Positions 14,118-24,118 of a DNA stretch of 64,000 nt are shown piece by piece. Position 1 is the first letter of the stretch. Every line of letters begins with the position of its first letter. The translations under genes and the position numbers were made by a program. The DNA is from Myroides sp. 1354. GTDB taxonomy: Bacteria; Bacteroidota; Bacteroidia; Flavobacteriales; Flavobacteriaceae. The stretch covers positions 121,579 to 185,578 of the forward strand of contig NZ_JACAGN010000006.1 in NCBI RefSeq assembly GCF_030324495.1. Direction: 5' to 3'. The notes under the pieces were generated by a model, which saw only the letters and a program-made list of their open reading frames with translations, was not told the DNA's origin and made no database searches.

Positions 14118-17100
14118 TTATTTTTTGTTGTTTGCTTCAATCCACTGACGAGCATTAACAAAAGCTTCCATCCAAGGAGAAACTTCGTCTTTGCGTCCTT
14201 CTGGGTAATTTGCCCAATGCCATTGGAATAATGAACGTTCAATATGTGGCATCATCACCAAGTGACGACCTGTATTGTCACACATCATCGCGGTATTGTA
14301 ATCTGAACCATTTGGATTCGCAGGATAGCTATCGTATGCATATTTCGCTACGATATTGTAGTTGCTTTCCGCTTCTGGTAAATTGAATTTACCCTCACCA
14401 TGTGAAATCCAAACCCCTAAAGTACTACCTGCTAATGTAGATAGCATAATAGAGTTGTTTTCTTGAATAGTAACCGAAGTAAAGTTGCTCTCGTGTTTTT
14501 GAGAATCGTTGTGTAACATTTTTCCGTGAACCGAGTGCTCAGGATTAATCAACTCCAATTCCATAAACAATTGACAACCATTACAAATACCAACAGATAA
14601 CGTATCTTGACGGGCAAAGAAGTTTTTCAAGGCTGTATTTGCTTTTTCGTTGTACATAAAAGCACCTGCCCATCCTTTAGCTGATCCCAATACGTCCGAG
14701 TTAGAGAAACCTCCAACTGCTCCGATGAATTGAATATCTTCTAATGTTTCTCTACCTGAAATTAAATCCGTCATGTGAACGTCTTTTACGTCAAATCCAG
14801 CTAAGAACATGGCATTGGCAACCTCTCTTTCAGAGTTACTTCCCTTTTCGCGGATAATCGCTGCTTTTGGACGTGGTTTAGACGCATCAACAACTGGTTT
14901 CTTGCCGTCAAATTGTGCTGGGAAAGCAAATTGTAACGGTTGATTTTTATAGTTGTTAAAACGATCTGTCGCTTTGTTGTTTTTCGTTTGTTTTTGATCC
15001 AATAAATACGAAGTCTTATACCACGTATCGCGGATTGCAGGAACACTATAGCTAAAGCTATCAGTTCCATTTTGGAAAGATACTGTTTCTTCTGTTCTAA
15101 CAGTTCCGATCTTAGTTGCTTCAACACCTGCTGCTTGTAACGCTTTTTCAAACGCTTCATCGTTTTGTGCTTGAAGGACTAAACCGATATTTTCATTGAA
15201 AAGAACTTTTACTGTATCCTTTTCATTTAAAGCTGTTAAGTCATAACGAGCTCCTAAATTAACATCAGCAAAGGTCATTTCTAAAAGGGTTGTGATTAAA
15301 CCACCACTTCCAATGTCGTGACCTGCTGCAATTTGGTTGTTTGCTACCAAATCCTGAACCGCATTGAAGGCTTTCTTGAAGTAGGCTGCATCTTGAATCG
15401 TTGGCACTTCATGTCCGATTTTGTTTAAAATCTGAGCAAAAGAAGAACCTCCTAATTTGAAGCTGTCTTGAGATAGACGGATATAGTAAATAGAACCAGC
15501 ATTTTTCTTTAAAGTAGGCTCTACAATTTTGGTAATATCCGTACAGTTTGCTGCTGCAGAAATAATAACCGTTCCAGGAGCAATTACTTCGTCATTCGGG
15601 TATTTTTGCTTCATAGAAAGGGAGTCTTTTCCAGTTGGAATGTTGATTCCCAATTCAATAGCGAAATCTGAACACGCTTGAACTGCTTCGTATAAACGAG
15701 CATCTTCTCCAGGATTATTACAAGCCCACATCCAGTTTGCCGATAAGGAAATCCCTTTCATTTGGTCTTTTAATGGAGCCCAAACAATGTTGGATAAGGC
15801 TTCTGCAATCGCATTTCTACTTCCTGCTGTAGGATCAACTAAAGCAACCACAGGAGCATGTCCTACTGTTGTAGCAATCCCTTCTTTTCCTTTGTAATCC
15901 AAAGCCATAGCACCTAAGTTGTTCAAAGGCAATTGCAATGGACCTGTACATTGTTGTTTGGCCACTCGACCTCCCACACAACGGTCTACTTTATTCGTTA
16001 ACCAATCTTTAGAAGCCACGGCTTCTAATTGCAACAATTGGTTTAAGTAATCGTCTACTTTGTCAACAGTATAATCTAAATCAGCATACACACGGGCAAT
16101 CGTTTGATCATCCATGATTGTTTTTGGAGAGCTACCAAACATTTCTTCAATAGCGAAATCCATCGGTTTATCTCCTGTTTTTGCTGATTCAATGGTAAAG
16201 CGGTGATCATTGGTAATTTCACCTACGGCATACATTGGTGCGCGTTCTCTTTCAGCAATGCGCGCTAACGTATCCATATCTTTTTTACCAATAACCAATC
16301 CCATGCGTTCTTGAGATTCGTTTCCAATCGTTTCTTTAGCAGAAAGCGTTGGATCTCCGATCGGTAATTGATCTAAATTGATGTGTCCACCTGTTTCTTC
16401 TACTAATTCAGATAAACAGTTTAAGTGTCCACCCGCACCGTGATCGTGAATCGATACAATAGGGTTGTGGTCTGCTTCAACTAATCCGCGAATGGCATTA
16501 GCTGCGCGTTTTTGCATCTCTGGGTTTGAACGTTGGATAGCATTTAACTCAATTCCCGAACCAAATGCTCCTGTATTAGCCGAAGAAACTGCAGCTCCTC
16601 CCATACCAATACGGTAGTTTTCCCCTCCTAAGATAACCACTTGGTCTCCTTGTTCTGGTTTGTGTTTTTTCGCTTGATCTAACTTTCCGTATCCAATACC
16701 ACCCGCTTGCATAATCACTTTGTCAAAACCAAGTTTACGCGCTTCCTCTTCGTGTTCGAAAGTTAAGATAGATCCCGTAATTAACGGTTGTCCGAATTTA
16801 TTTCCAAAATCAGAAGCTCCATTAGAAGCCTTGATTAAAATGTCAATTGGCGTTTGGTATAACCAGGCTCTTTCATCCATGGCTTGTTCCCAAGGGCGAT
16901 TCTCTTCTAAACGAGAGTATGAAGTCATGTAAATCGCTGTTCCCGCTAAAGGTAAAGATCCTTGTCCTCCTGCTAAACGGTCGCGAATTTCTCCTCCTGA
17001 TCCTGTAGCAGCACCGTTAAAAGGTTCTACTGTTGTAGGGAAGTTGTGCGTTTCTGCTTTTAATGAGATAACAGAATCGAATTCTTTCTCTGCATAAAAA

Positions 17101-17786
17101 TCAGGCTTATCCGCTGATAATGGAGCGAATTGAGTGACACGTGGCCCTTTTACAAAAGCAACGTTATCTTTATAAGCTGAAACAATATCATTCGGATTTG
17201 TTTCTGATGTCTTTTTAATTAATTTGAATAGTGAAGTTGGTTTCTCTTCTCCATCAATAACGAATGTTCCGTTAAATATCTTATGACGACAGTGTTCTGA
17301 GTTTACTTGGGAGAAACCAAATACCTCTGAATCTGTTAGTTTTCGTCCTATTTTTTGAGCTAAATCTTCTAAATAAGCAATCTCTTCTTCGTTAAGTGCT
17401 AGTCCTTCCTCTTGATTGTATTTCGCAATATCCTCAATGTAAATGATAGGCTCCGGTTGAATGTTAATCGCAAAAATATCTTGGTTTAACGATTCAAACA
17501 CTTGTGACAACATCGGGTCAAATTCTTGTTGATTCGCCTCGAAAAATTCTTCAATGCGAATAATTCCACTAATCCCCATGTTTTGTGTGATTTCAACCGC
17601 ATTGGTACTCCAAGGCGTAATCATAGTAGCACGTGGACCAATAAATTGACGGTCGATTACTTTTTGATCGAGGTGTTTAGCATTGCCAAAAAGCCAATTT
17701 AGTTTTTGAATATCTTCAATAGATAAAGCGTTCTCCACCTGTACAGCGTAGAACTTTTTCGAAGGGTTTTCGAAGAAATAAATCAT
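14118..17786 (-). CDS. purL: Phosphoribosylformylglycinamidine synthase
   Basis: 1222 residues, the full-length single-chain form of FGAM synthase. It converts FGAR and glutamine to FGAM in step four of purine synthesis. The order is as expected: N-terminal domain, linker (SQVNSEHCRHKIFNG), two AIRS-like halves (KAETHNFPTTVEPFNGAATGSGG; SIHDHGAGG) and a C-terminal glutaminase with the catalytic Cys in VGICNGCQLF near residue 1065 and a HIER His/Glu near 1187. The start MIYFFENP fits the family. No purine operon surrounds it; a single hairpin follows. Confidence 0.95.
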   Translation of the reverse strand: MIYFFENPSKKFYAVQVENALSIEDIQKLNWLFGNAKHLDQKVIDRQFIGPRATMITPWSTNAVEITQNMGISGIIRIEEFFEANQQEFDPMLSQVFESLNQDIFAINIQPEPIIYIEDIAKYNQEEGLALNEEEIAYLEDLAQKIGRKLTDSEVFGFSQVNSEHCRHKIFNGTFVIDGEEKPTSLFKLIKKTSETNPNDIVSAYKDNVAFVKGPRVTQFAPLSADKPDFYAEKEFDSVISLKAETHNFPTTVEPFNGAATGSGGEIRDRLAGGQGSLPLAGTAIYMTSYSRLEENRPWEQAMDERAWLYQTPIDILIKASNGASDFGNKFGQPLITGSILTFEHEEEARKLGFDKVIMQAGGIGYGKLDQAKKHKPEQGDQVVILGGENYRIGMGGAAVSSANTGAFGSGIELNAIQRSNPEMQKRAANAIRGLVEADHNPIVSIHDHGAGGHLNCLSELVEETGGHINLDQLPIGDPTLSAKETIGNESQERMGLVIGKKDMDTLARIAERERAPMYAVGEITNDHRFTIESAKTGDKPMDFAIEEMFGSSPKTIMDDQTIARVYADLDYTVDKVDDYLNQLLQLEAVASKDWLTNKVDRCVGGRVAKQQCTGPLQLPLNNLGAMALDYKGKEGIATTVGHAPVVALVDPTAGSRNAIAEALSNIVWAPLKDQMKGISLSANWMWACNNPGEDARLYEAVQACSDFAIELGINIPTGKDSLSMKQKYPNDEVIAPGTVIISAAANCTDITKIVEPTLKKNAGSIYYIRLSQDSFKLGGSSFAQILNKIGHEVPTIQDAAYFKKAFNAVQDLVANNQIAAGHDIGSGGLITTLLEMTFADVNLGARYDLTALNEKDTVKVLFNENIGLVLQAQNDEAFEKALQAAGVEATKIGTVRTEETVSFQNGTDSFSYSVPAIRDTWYKTSYLLDQKQTKNNKATDRFNNYKNQPLQFAFPAQFDGKKPVVDASKPRPKAAIIREKGSNSEREVANAMFLAGFDVKDVHMTDLISGRETLEDIQFIGAVGGFSNSDVLGSAKGWAGAFMYNEKANTALKNFFARQDTLSVGICNGCQLFMELELINPEHSVHGKMLHNDSQKHESNFTSVTIQENNSIMLSTLAGSTLGVWISHGEGKFNLPEAESNYNIVAKYAYDSYPANPNGSDYNTAMMCDNTGRHLVMMPHIERSLFQWHWANYPEGRKDEVSPWMEAFVNARQWIEANNKK

Positions 17787-17853
17787 TGCGATAAGATTAT
17801 TTTAGTTGTTGTTGTAAGATGCAAAAATATACTAAAAAAAGACAATTAAAAAA

Positions 17854-19338
17854 TTATTCTTTTGTAGTTTCAATATGCTGATAAGCGCCTAAATCGGCTG
17901 ATTTACTTCGGTCCTTTCCGTCTATATCTCGAGGAATACGGCGCGCAATTTCAACATCTCCTTTGCCAATTAAGTGTGTCATTAGACTAGAGTAGTAGAA
18001 GATATTCTGTTTGGGATCAACAAAATCAATAGTAGCCAAAGAAGGAGTGTCCAATAAAATATTGTTGAAATACATCAAATCATTGCTGTAATTGTAAACC
18101 GATGTGTTGCTATTTCGCTTACTTGTATCTTTTAAGGCGTTGGATTCAAATCGTATGTTAGTTGTTTCGTCGAGTTGAAGCATAAAGCTTTGAGCAATAG
18201 AGGTATGCAAAATACTGTTTTGAATCGTTAAACGCTCAAAAGCAGTTGCAGTACTGTTTGTAACAAGCAGTGCCGTTTGGTCTGGACGAAGCCCCGTATT
18301 GCTAAAGGTGCAATGTTGAAAGCTATAGTTTCCACCATTGCGCAGGACTACAGTTGCATTTTGAGTATGTGCAGCAACGATATTTTGTCCCATTACTTTA
18401 GAATTAACGGCGATTAAAGCCGAGTAAAGATGATTGAATAATTTCGTATTGCGTATCGTAACGTCCGTTGCATTTTCAAGTTGTAACCCAATCTTCGCCT
18501 GTTCAATAGTCACGTGATTAAATTGACTTTTACCAGGGTTTTGTAGGCGAATTCCTGACCATTGACCCGCGGTATAGGCATAGGCTGGTTCTAAACGGTC
18601 ATTGCGCAAGAGAATGGGATGATCTAAAGTTCCTTCTGCTTGTATTGAACTCCCTGGTAAACCAATAATTCCCGAATTTTCGTGAAAGTAAATCTCAGTT
18701 CCTTTTTGTAAGGTTAAGGTTTGATTTTCAGGGATGATGGCGTAACCATACACAACATAAGGCTTAGAATCATCTAAGGTTAAGGTATTTTGGGTGTGAA
18801 CATTCACATCTCCAAGATAAAACCCTTCGATCCGAGTTTCATCGTCCAATTGAACGGAATGCAAAACTTGTTTTTCTACTTTTCCAGGATGTAAAAAATA
18901 AGCATCCTTGATAAGCGTAATCAATTCAATGCTTTGCGGCTGCGTTTGTCCAAGTAAGCGAATTTGATCCGTATAGATAAAATCTTTAGCGTTTGGATCT
19001 GCCTTGCCCAAGGTATGAACAAAAACGTACAGGCTATCTTTAGCGAGTAATTCAATATTGGAAAACTGTTTACCTGATACCCCCTCAATTAACAAATTAA
19101 AATAGGATTGCTCTCCCTTACCTAAAGTTAATTGGGGAATTTTGATGTTTTTATTACTCGTATTGTAGATTTTTACCAAATAAGAACTCGATTGAGTTTC
19201 CGTAAAAACAGGATCTAAATACACCGTATCAGCAGAAAGACGCAAGGGTTGAGTATTGGGTTCAAAATCCATATCTGTTCGGCAACTAACGATGCTGAAC
19301 AAAGAGATGAGGAATATCATAAACCGAAGTGTACTCAT
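17854..19338 (-). CDS. Lipoprotein with right-handed beta-helix
   Basis: 494 residues with signal peptide and lipobox IVSC (Cys19). Residues 1-150 look like a beta-sandwich (SSSYLVKIYNTSNKNIKI). From about residue 210 short hydrophobic strands repeat (GIIGLPGSSIQAEGTLDHPI, NHVTIEQAKIGLQLEN, ATDVTIRNTKLFN), the pattern of parallel beta-helix proteins that bind or cut polysaccharides. The C-terminus resembles the DIDGKDRSKSADLGAYQ end seen in many Bacteroidota surface proteins. Probably outer-membrane anchored; substrate unknown. Confidence 0.75.
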   Translation of the reverse strand: MSTLRFMIFLISLFSIVSCRTDMDFEPNTQPLRLSADTVYLDPVFTETQSSSYLVKIYNTSNKNIKIPQLTLGKGEQSYFNLLIEGVSGKQFSNIELLAKDSLYVFVHTLGKADPNAKDFIYTDQIRLLGQTQPQSIELITLIKDAYFLHPGKVEKQVLHSVQLDDETRIEGFYLGDVNVHTQNTLTLDDSKPYVVYGYAIIPENQTLTLQKGTEIYFHENSGIIGLPGSSIQAEGTLDHPILLRNDRLEPAYAYTAGQWSGIRLQNPGKSQFNHVTIEQAKIGLQLENATDVTIRNTKLFNHLYSALIAVNSKVMGQNIVAAHTQNATVVLRNGGNYSFQHCTFSNTGLRPDQTALLVTNSTATAFERLTIQNSILHTSIAQSFMLQLDETTNIRFESNALKDTSKRNSNTSVYNYSNDLMYFNNILLDTPSLATIDFVDPKQNIFYYSSLMTHLIGKGDVEIARRIPRDIDGKDRSKSADLGAYQHIETTKE

Positions 19339-19388
19339 AACTGCTGTTTGAGGGTAAATGTACTAAAAATATTGAGATCAGGAATGGG

Positions 19389-20153
19389 TTAATTGTTAAT
19401 GTTATTTCTTAACATCCAGAGTTTTACGTATCGTAAAAACGTGGCATAAGCATTCAGAGACGACAGAATCAGTCCTGGCACACCATCTCTAAATCCTTGT
19501 TTTACAATATAATGCTTCAGAAAACGCATACCAGGTTTAACAATGAAATGATACCCCGTAAGTTTTCCTGTTTTCTTGTTGTAATCTTCGGCTTGTAAGC
19601 TAGCGTATCTACTTAATTTGGCAATGTGAAAATCAAAACCTCTATACGTGTTATGAAATAGCTTATTGGATAAAAAACCCATAGTACCCTTGACTTGTAA
19701 ACATTCATGAACGCGATTCGTATAACGCGATAAGTCTTTCTTAAACAGTCGAATAACCTTGTCTTTTTGATAGCCAGAATATTTGATCTCGCGATTGAAG
19801 AAAAAGTTTTTTCGATACACCCAATACGCATCGTATTCATTGAGTTTGTCTTGTTCAATTAATGTCAAAATTTCTCGTTCTAACTCTGGTGTCAATTGTT
19901 CATCAGCATCGAGCAAAAGAATCCATTCACTAGGCATTTGTTCGATGGCCCAATTCTTTTGATTGGAGTAATTGTCAAACTGACGGGAAAGGACTTGAGC
20001 GCCCAGTTCTTGTGCAAGTTCGACCGTTTTATCCGTACTAAAAGAATCTACAATATAAACCTCGTCCACTATATGCTTAGCAGATAAAATACATGCTCTG
20101 ATGTTAGACTCTTCATTCTTTGTGGGAATCAAAAGAGTTATCTTCTTTTTCAT
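19389..20153 (-). CDS. Family 2 glycosyltransferase
   Basis: 254 residues from the ATG at 20153 (an upstream ATG at 20165 adds MNVF). It has the GT-A start ITLLIPTKNEESNI, the nucleotide-binding VDSFSTDKT and the metal-binding LLLDADEQL. It resembles the WaaE/KdtX group that adds sugars to lipopolysaccharide core. The C-terminal FLRYVKLWML suggests membrane association. It lies next to another GT2 and a sulfatase-fold membrane enzyme on the same strand, so the three probably build or modify a cell-surface glycan. Confidence 0.85.
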   Translation of the reverse strand: MKKKITLLIPTKNEESNIRACILSAKHIVDEVYIVDSFSTDKTVELAQELGAQVLSRQFDNYSNQKNWAIEQMPSEWILLLDADEQLTPELEREILTLIEQDKLNEYDAYWVYRKNFFFNREIKYSGYQKDKVIRLFKKDLSRYTNRVHECLQVKGTMGFLSNKLFHNTYRGFDFHIAKLSRYASLQAEDYNKKTGKLTGYHFIVKPGMRFLKHYIVKQGFRDGVPGLILSSLNAYATFLRYVKLWMLRNNINN

Positions 20154-20197
20154 AAATACGTTCAAGCAATTTAGTTTGTTTTTGAAAAAATATCCTT

Positions 20198-20947
20198 TTA
20201 GTTCTTTGATTTATGTAAGCGAATAAGCTTTACATATTTCATAAACGAAAAGAATGATTGTATTATTGCAAAAGCCAAGCCATCAATGCCATTTAATATC
20301 CCTTTTTTAAAAAAATAACATCTCACAAAGGCGACAGTACCATTTAAAACGGGTTTAAAGGAAGAAACTTTCTTTCCTTTTTCAAATAATTGTTGGGCTG
20401 CCCAAGTGGAATATTGATTCTTTTTATCAATAACTTGCTTGTAATTTTGCCAACCGTAATGTAGGATGTGCACATTGACACTCTTCTCATTGGTGGTTAC
20501 AATATATTGATGCGTAATATCTGCAGAAGGTCCAGCTGTTTTTTTATTGAAAAATCGAACTTTTGAATCGGGATACCATCCTGAAAAGTTAATCAATTTA
20601 TCTCCTAAAAAGTTTTTTACTCTAAATTTAAATCCATCGTAAGGACTGTTTTCGTATTCTCTCTTTTGAATAAAGGCAAGGGCGTCAGTATCTAAAAACT
20701 CATCTGCATCTAAATTCATAATCCAATCGTGTTTACAGTACTGCAAACCATGGGTGCGTTGAGGCCCATCTCCTAAAAAAGCTTGTAGATAAACTTGGGC
20801 TCCTTTGCTTTCTGCAATAGCTACTGTACGATCTGTACTATTAGAATCGATGATGATTACTTCGTCGCAATATTGAAATAAAGCATCGATGCATTTTCCT
20901 ATATTTTTCTCTTCATTAAATGTAATTACTAATCCGCTGATGGCCAT
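20198..20947 (-). CDS. Family 2 glycosyltransferase
   Basis: 249 residues with ISGLVITFNEEKNIGKC at the N-terminus, IDSNSTDRT and MNLDADEFL (DxD). It shares the overall plan of the gene at 19389, including the C-terminal FFSFMKYVKLIRLHK helix, and is probably an old duplicate or a second transferase of the same lipopolysaccharide or glycan pathway. The gap to its neighbour downstream is about 45 bases, so one transcript is likely. Confidence 0.85.
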   Translation of the reverse strand: MAISGLVITFNEEKNIGKCIDALFQYCDEVIIIDSNSTDRTVAIAESKGAQVYLQAFLGDGPQRTHGLQYCKHDWIMNLDADEFLDTDALAFIQKREYENSPYDGFKFRVKNFLGDKLINFSGWYPDSKVRFFNKKTAGPSADITHQYIVTTNEKSVNVHILHYGWQNYKQVIDKKNQYSTWAAQQLFEKGKKVSSFKPVLNGTVAFVRCYFFKKGILNGIDGLAFAIIQSFFSFMKYVKLIRLHKSKN

Positions 20948-21011
20948 GGTATATTATATTTTGTGACGGGTCAATTTAAATTGTTCTTTGTGCTTTGTAA
21001 AGATGCTAAAA

Positions 21012-22883
21012 TTATAGCTTTTTCTTAACAATTAGTTGGTTGTTTTTTACTCGTGAATTAAAAGTTTGAATATAAGCTTTTAAAAAGCGTTCCATTTCTT
21101 TCACTTTTGTTGGATCTTTCCCCAAAAGATTGTCTTTTAATTCAGGGTCTATTTTCCAATTATAAAGACCTAAACTTTTCGTACCATCAAAGGCAAGGTA
21201 GTAATCACCTTCTTCATAGTTGTAAATAGTATTCAAATAACTAATAGCAAAATCTTGCTTAGATTTGTACGATTTACCAAAGGAAACCACTTGGGTATTC
21301 AGCTGTAAATAGTCCATTAAACTTGGTAAAATATCAATTTGCTGGAAGTTGCGTTCAACTTTAGTTACAGGCAAATTTGAATCACCAGGAGCGAAGAACA
21401 GAATGGGAATTCTGAATTTACCTACGTTGGTTTTCCATTTTTCCAACTGTCCATCAGAAGAGGTGTGATCCGCTACAACAATAAAAAGGGTATTCTTATA
21501 CCAAGCTTTGGTTTGGGCTGTTTTAAAGAATTGTTCCAAAGCATAATCAGCATAGGCAATAGATTCGTGTATTGCTGCTGTTCCCTTTGGAAATTTACCC
21601 TTGTATTTTTCGGGAATTGTATAAGGATTATGAGAAGAAATCGTAAATAAAGTAGTGAAGAAAGGTGCTTTGAATCCATCTAACTTGTGGGCAAAGAACT
21701 GCAAAAATTCTTCGTCAAAAATCCCCCAAGCCCCATCAAAAGCTTCTGGACCTTCATATTCATTTTTCCCATAATATTCCTTAAACCCAGCTACATTCGC
21801 ATATTGATCAAAGTTTTGACTTCCGTTAAATGCACCGTGGAAAAAAGCTGTGTGGTAGCCGTTGTCGTTGAGTATTTTCGGTAGAGGATAAATGTCGTTT
21901 AAGGCATAACTCGATGTAATATAGGTGCGATCCATTAAGCTTGGAATACTGGAAATAGAAGAGGGAACCGCGTCAATAGACACTTTTCCATTGGCAAATC
22001 CATGCTCAAAGAAATAACTGTTTTCCGCCAAGGAATCCATAAACGGAGTTAAACCAATATGCATATTCTCTCGCCCAAAACTTTCAACAATTAACAAGAC
22101 CACATTTTTTTTGTTCACCGAATCATACTGGAAAACTTGAACCGGATTGAATATTTTAACTAATTCCTCTTCACTGAAAAAATTGTAATCGGGCAATGTT
22201 TCCTTTTTTCCCATTGTTTTTAATACGGAAAAAGGAGTGTTCAACACCAAGGCTGTATTTTTTAAACCTCCATAACCAGCAGCATCAACCAGGCGAATTG
22301 GCTTAGGTTGTAATCCCCCACGCCCTAAAATGAGTAAGATTCCCACTGTGAATACGGTTACAATGGCTTGTGGAAAGTTAAAACGAGAATCGTATATTTT
22401 GTAATCTATTTTTCTGTATATCAGCCAAAAAAAGAAGAAAGAACCCAACATAAAGAGCGGGATCCACCAATAGTCTACAATGAAATTCTTAAGTAAACCA
22501 GGCAATTCATTTTCCATACCTGATGCGGTGATAAAAGCGTATGAACTTCTTCTTCCAATAAAGCGAAAGTATTCATAATCAACAAAATTTAAGCATAGAA
22601 TAAAAATATTGACGAGATAAAAACTGTAGAACAAAAACTGTTGATATCCTTTTTTCGTTTGAAACTTACCTGGCCATAGATGTAAAAGGGCAAAAACGAG
22701 ATTGATAAAACCCAATGCCGCTAAGTCAAAGCGAATACCTCCCCAAATTACCTTGGCGTCAAAAGGGTCTAACAAGTGACCGTTATACCAATAGAAGCCA
22801 AATCTACACAATTGATAGAAAGCAAAAATTAGCAAGAAACGCAAGGTGAAAATTTGAATGTTTTTAGAAAATAATTTAGTCAT
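21012..22883 (-). CDS. LTA-synthase-family membrane sulfatase-fold protein
   Basis: About 623 residues from MTKLFSKN at 22883; an upstream ATG at 22925 would add a hydrophilic 14-residue extension. The N-terminal third has about five membrane segments. The periplasmic domain has the alkaline-phosphatase fold: NVVLLIVESFGREN (metal site), NGKVSIDAVPSS with the likely nucleophile Ser/Thr region, AFFHGAFNG and IVVADHTSSDG. Family members transfer phosphoglycerol or phosphoethanolamine to envelope glycans. In a Gram-negative Bacteroidota the acceptor is probably lipopolysaccharide or a surface polysaccharide, matching the neighbouring glycosyltransferases. Confidence 0.85.
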   Translation of the reverse strand: MTKLFSKNIQIFTLRFLLIFAFYQLCRFGFYWYNGHLLDPFDAKVIWGGIRFDLAALGFINLVFALLHLWPGKFQTKKGYQQFLFYSFYLVNIFILCLNFVDYEYFRFIGRRSSYAFITASGMENELPGLLKNFIVDYWWIPLFMLGSFFFFWLIYRKIDYKIYDSRFNFPQAIVTVFTVGILLILGRGGLQPKPIRLVDAAGYGGLKNTALVLNTPFSVLKTMGKKETLPDYNFFSEEELVKIFNPVQVFQYDSVNKKNVVLLIVESFGRENMHIGLTPFMDSLAENSYFFEHGFANGKVSIDAVPSSISSIPSLMDRTYITSSYALNDIYPLPKILNDNGYHTAFFHGAFNGSQNFDQYANVAGFKEYYGKNEYEGPEAFDGAWGIFDEEFLQFFAHKLDGFKAPFFTTLFTISSHNPYTIPEKYKGKFPKGTAAIHESIAYADYALEQFFKTAQTKAWYKNTLFIVVADHTSSDGQLEKWKTNVGKFRIPILFFAPGDSNLPVTKVERNFQQIDILPSLMDYLQLNTQVVSFGKSYKSKQDFAISYLNTIYNYEEGDYYLAFDGTKSLGLYNWKIDPELKDNLLGKDPTKVKEMERFLKAYIQTFNSRVKNNQLIVKKKL

Positions 22884-22965
22884 AATGCAATCGTGTGATT
22901 TTAAACCTAAATTAGCACAGTTCACCCCTGAACTGTGCTAATTGTATTATTTGTGTTGTGTAGGA

Positions 22966-23781
22966 TTATACCGCAACATTGTATTCTCTTAAAGCATCGT
23001 TTAACGATGTTTTTAAATCGGTAGAGGGTTTTCGCTTTCCAATAATTAAGGCACAAGGCACTTGATATTCACCTGCAGGAAATTGCTTGGTATAGGATCC
23101 TGGGATAACAACAGAACGCTCAGGTACATATCCTTTGATTTCTACAGGAGTGTCTCCTGTTACATCAATGATTTTAGTTGAAGCAGTTAGCACCACATTA
23201 GCACCTAAAACCGCCTCTTTTCCTACGCGAACTCCTTCCACAACAATACAACGAGAACCAATAAAAGCATGATCCTCTATAATAACGGGAGCTGCTTGTA
23301 AGGGCTCTAAAACTCCTCCGATACCAACTCCTCCTGAAAGGTGTACGTGTTTGCCAATTTGTGCGCAAGAACCAACTGTTGCCCAGGTGTCTACCATCGT
23401 TCCTTCATCTACATAAGCGCCAATATTCACATAGGATGGCATTAAAATTACTCCTGATGAAATATAAGCTCCGTGTCTTGCAACCGCATTCGGTACCACG
23501 CGAATTCCTTTTGCAGCGTAGTTTTGTTTTAAGGGCATTTTATCGTGATACTCGAAAATTCCAACTTCAAAGGTTTCCATCTTTTGAATAGGAAAGTATA
23601 AAACAACCGCTTTTTTAACCCATTCATTCACTTGCCATCCCGTTGCTGTTGGTTCTGCCACGCGTAATTTTCCTTGGTCAACTGCCTCGATTACTTCGCG
23701 AATGGCCTTTTGTGTATCTTGATTTTGGAGTAATGAACGATCATTCCATGCCGTTTCAATACTGTGTTGTAGTTGATTCAT
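22966..23781 (-). CDS. dapD: Tetrahydrodipicolinate N-succinyltransferase
   Basis: 271 residues, the usual DapD length. The middle shows left-handed beta-helix hexapeptides (VNIGAYVDEGTMVDTWATVG, CAQIGKHVHLSGGVGIGG) and the conserved EPLQAAPVIIEDHAFIGS. It succinylates tetrahydrodipicolinate in lysine and diaminopimelate synthesis, so it feeds peptidoglycan. It is on the same strand as the envelope glycan genes downstream, with about 40 bases between. Confidence 0.95.
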   Translation of the reverse strand: MNQLQHSIETAWNDRSLLQNQDTQKAIREVIEAVDQGKLRVAEPTATGWQVNEWVKKAVVLYFPIQKMETFEVGIFEYHDKMPLKQNYAAKGIRVVPNAVARHGAYISSGVILMPSYVNIGAYVDEGTMVDTWATVGSCAQIGKHVHLSGGVGIGGVLEPLQAAPVIIEDHAFIGSRCIVVEGVRVGKEAVLGANVVLTASTKIIDVTGDTPVEIKGYVPERSVVIPGSYTKQFPAGEYQVPCALIIGKRKPSTDLKTSLNDALREYNVAV

Positions 23782-24118
23782 TGTACGCTTGTTTTGAGAT
23801 TAAAATTAGTTTCGAATTGCCTAGCGATAATCGCTCGAATAATTTGTTTTTCAACAGTTAACTCTCTTTTTAATAGAGTGAGGCAAGAATTCCTTAACAC
23901 CAATGTTTTTCATTCAGGTCAAAGTCTTGATTTTTTACTAAAAAACAGCTACAAATATAAGTATAAATGTTTAAAAAAAAGGAGGGAAATTGAAGGAAAT
24001 CAAGCGGAAAGCAAGGAGGAATAGCAGGTGAAATGTCCAAGTAAACCGCCCTTTTGTTTTGGTGTTTTGCTTATGGAAATTAGGAAGATTTATATTTTTA
24101 CTTGTACTTTTACAAAAA

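Noticed and set aside
14801-15160. Frame of about 119 codons overlapping purL on the same strand
   Set aside because: It is out of frame inside a highly conserved gene and encodes a low-complexity Lys/Arg/Leu-rich chain; a shadow.
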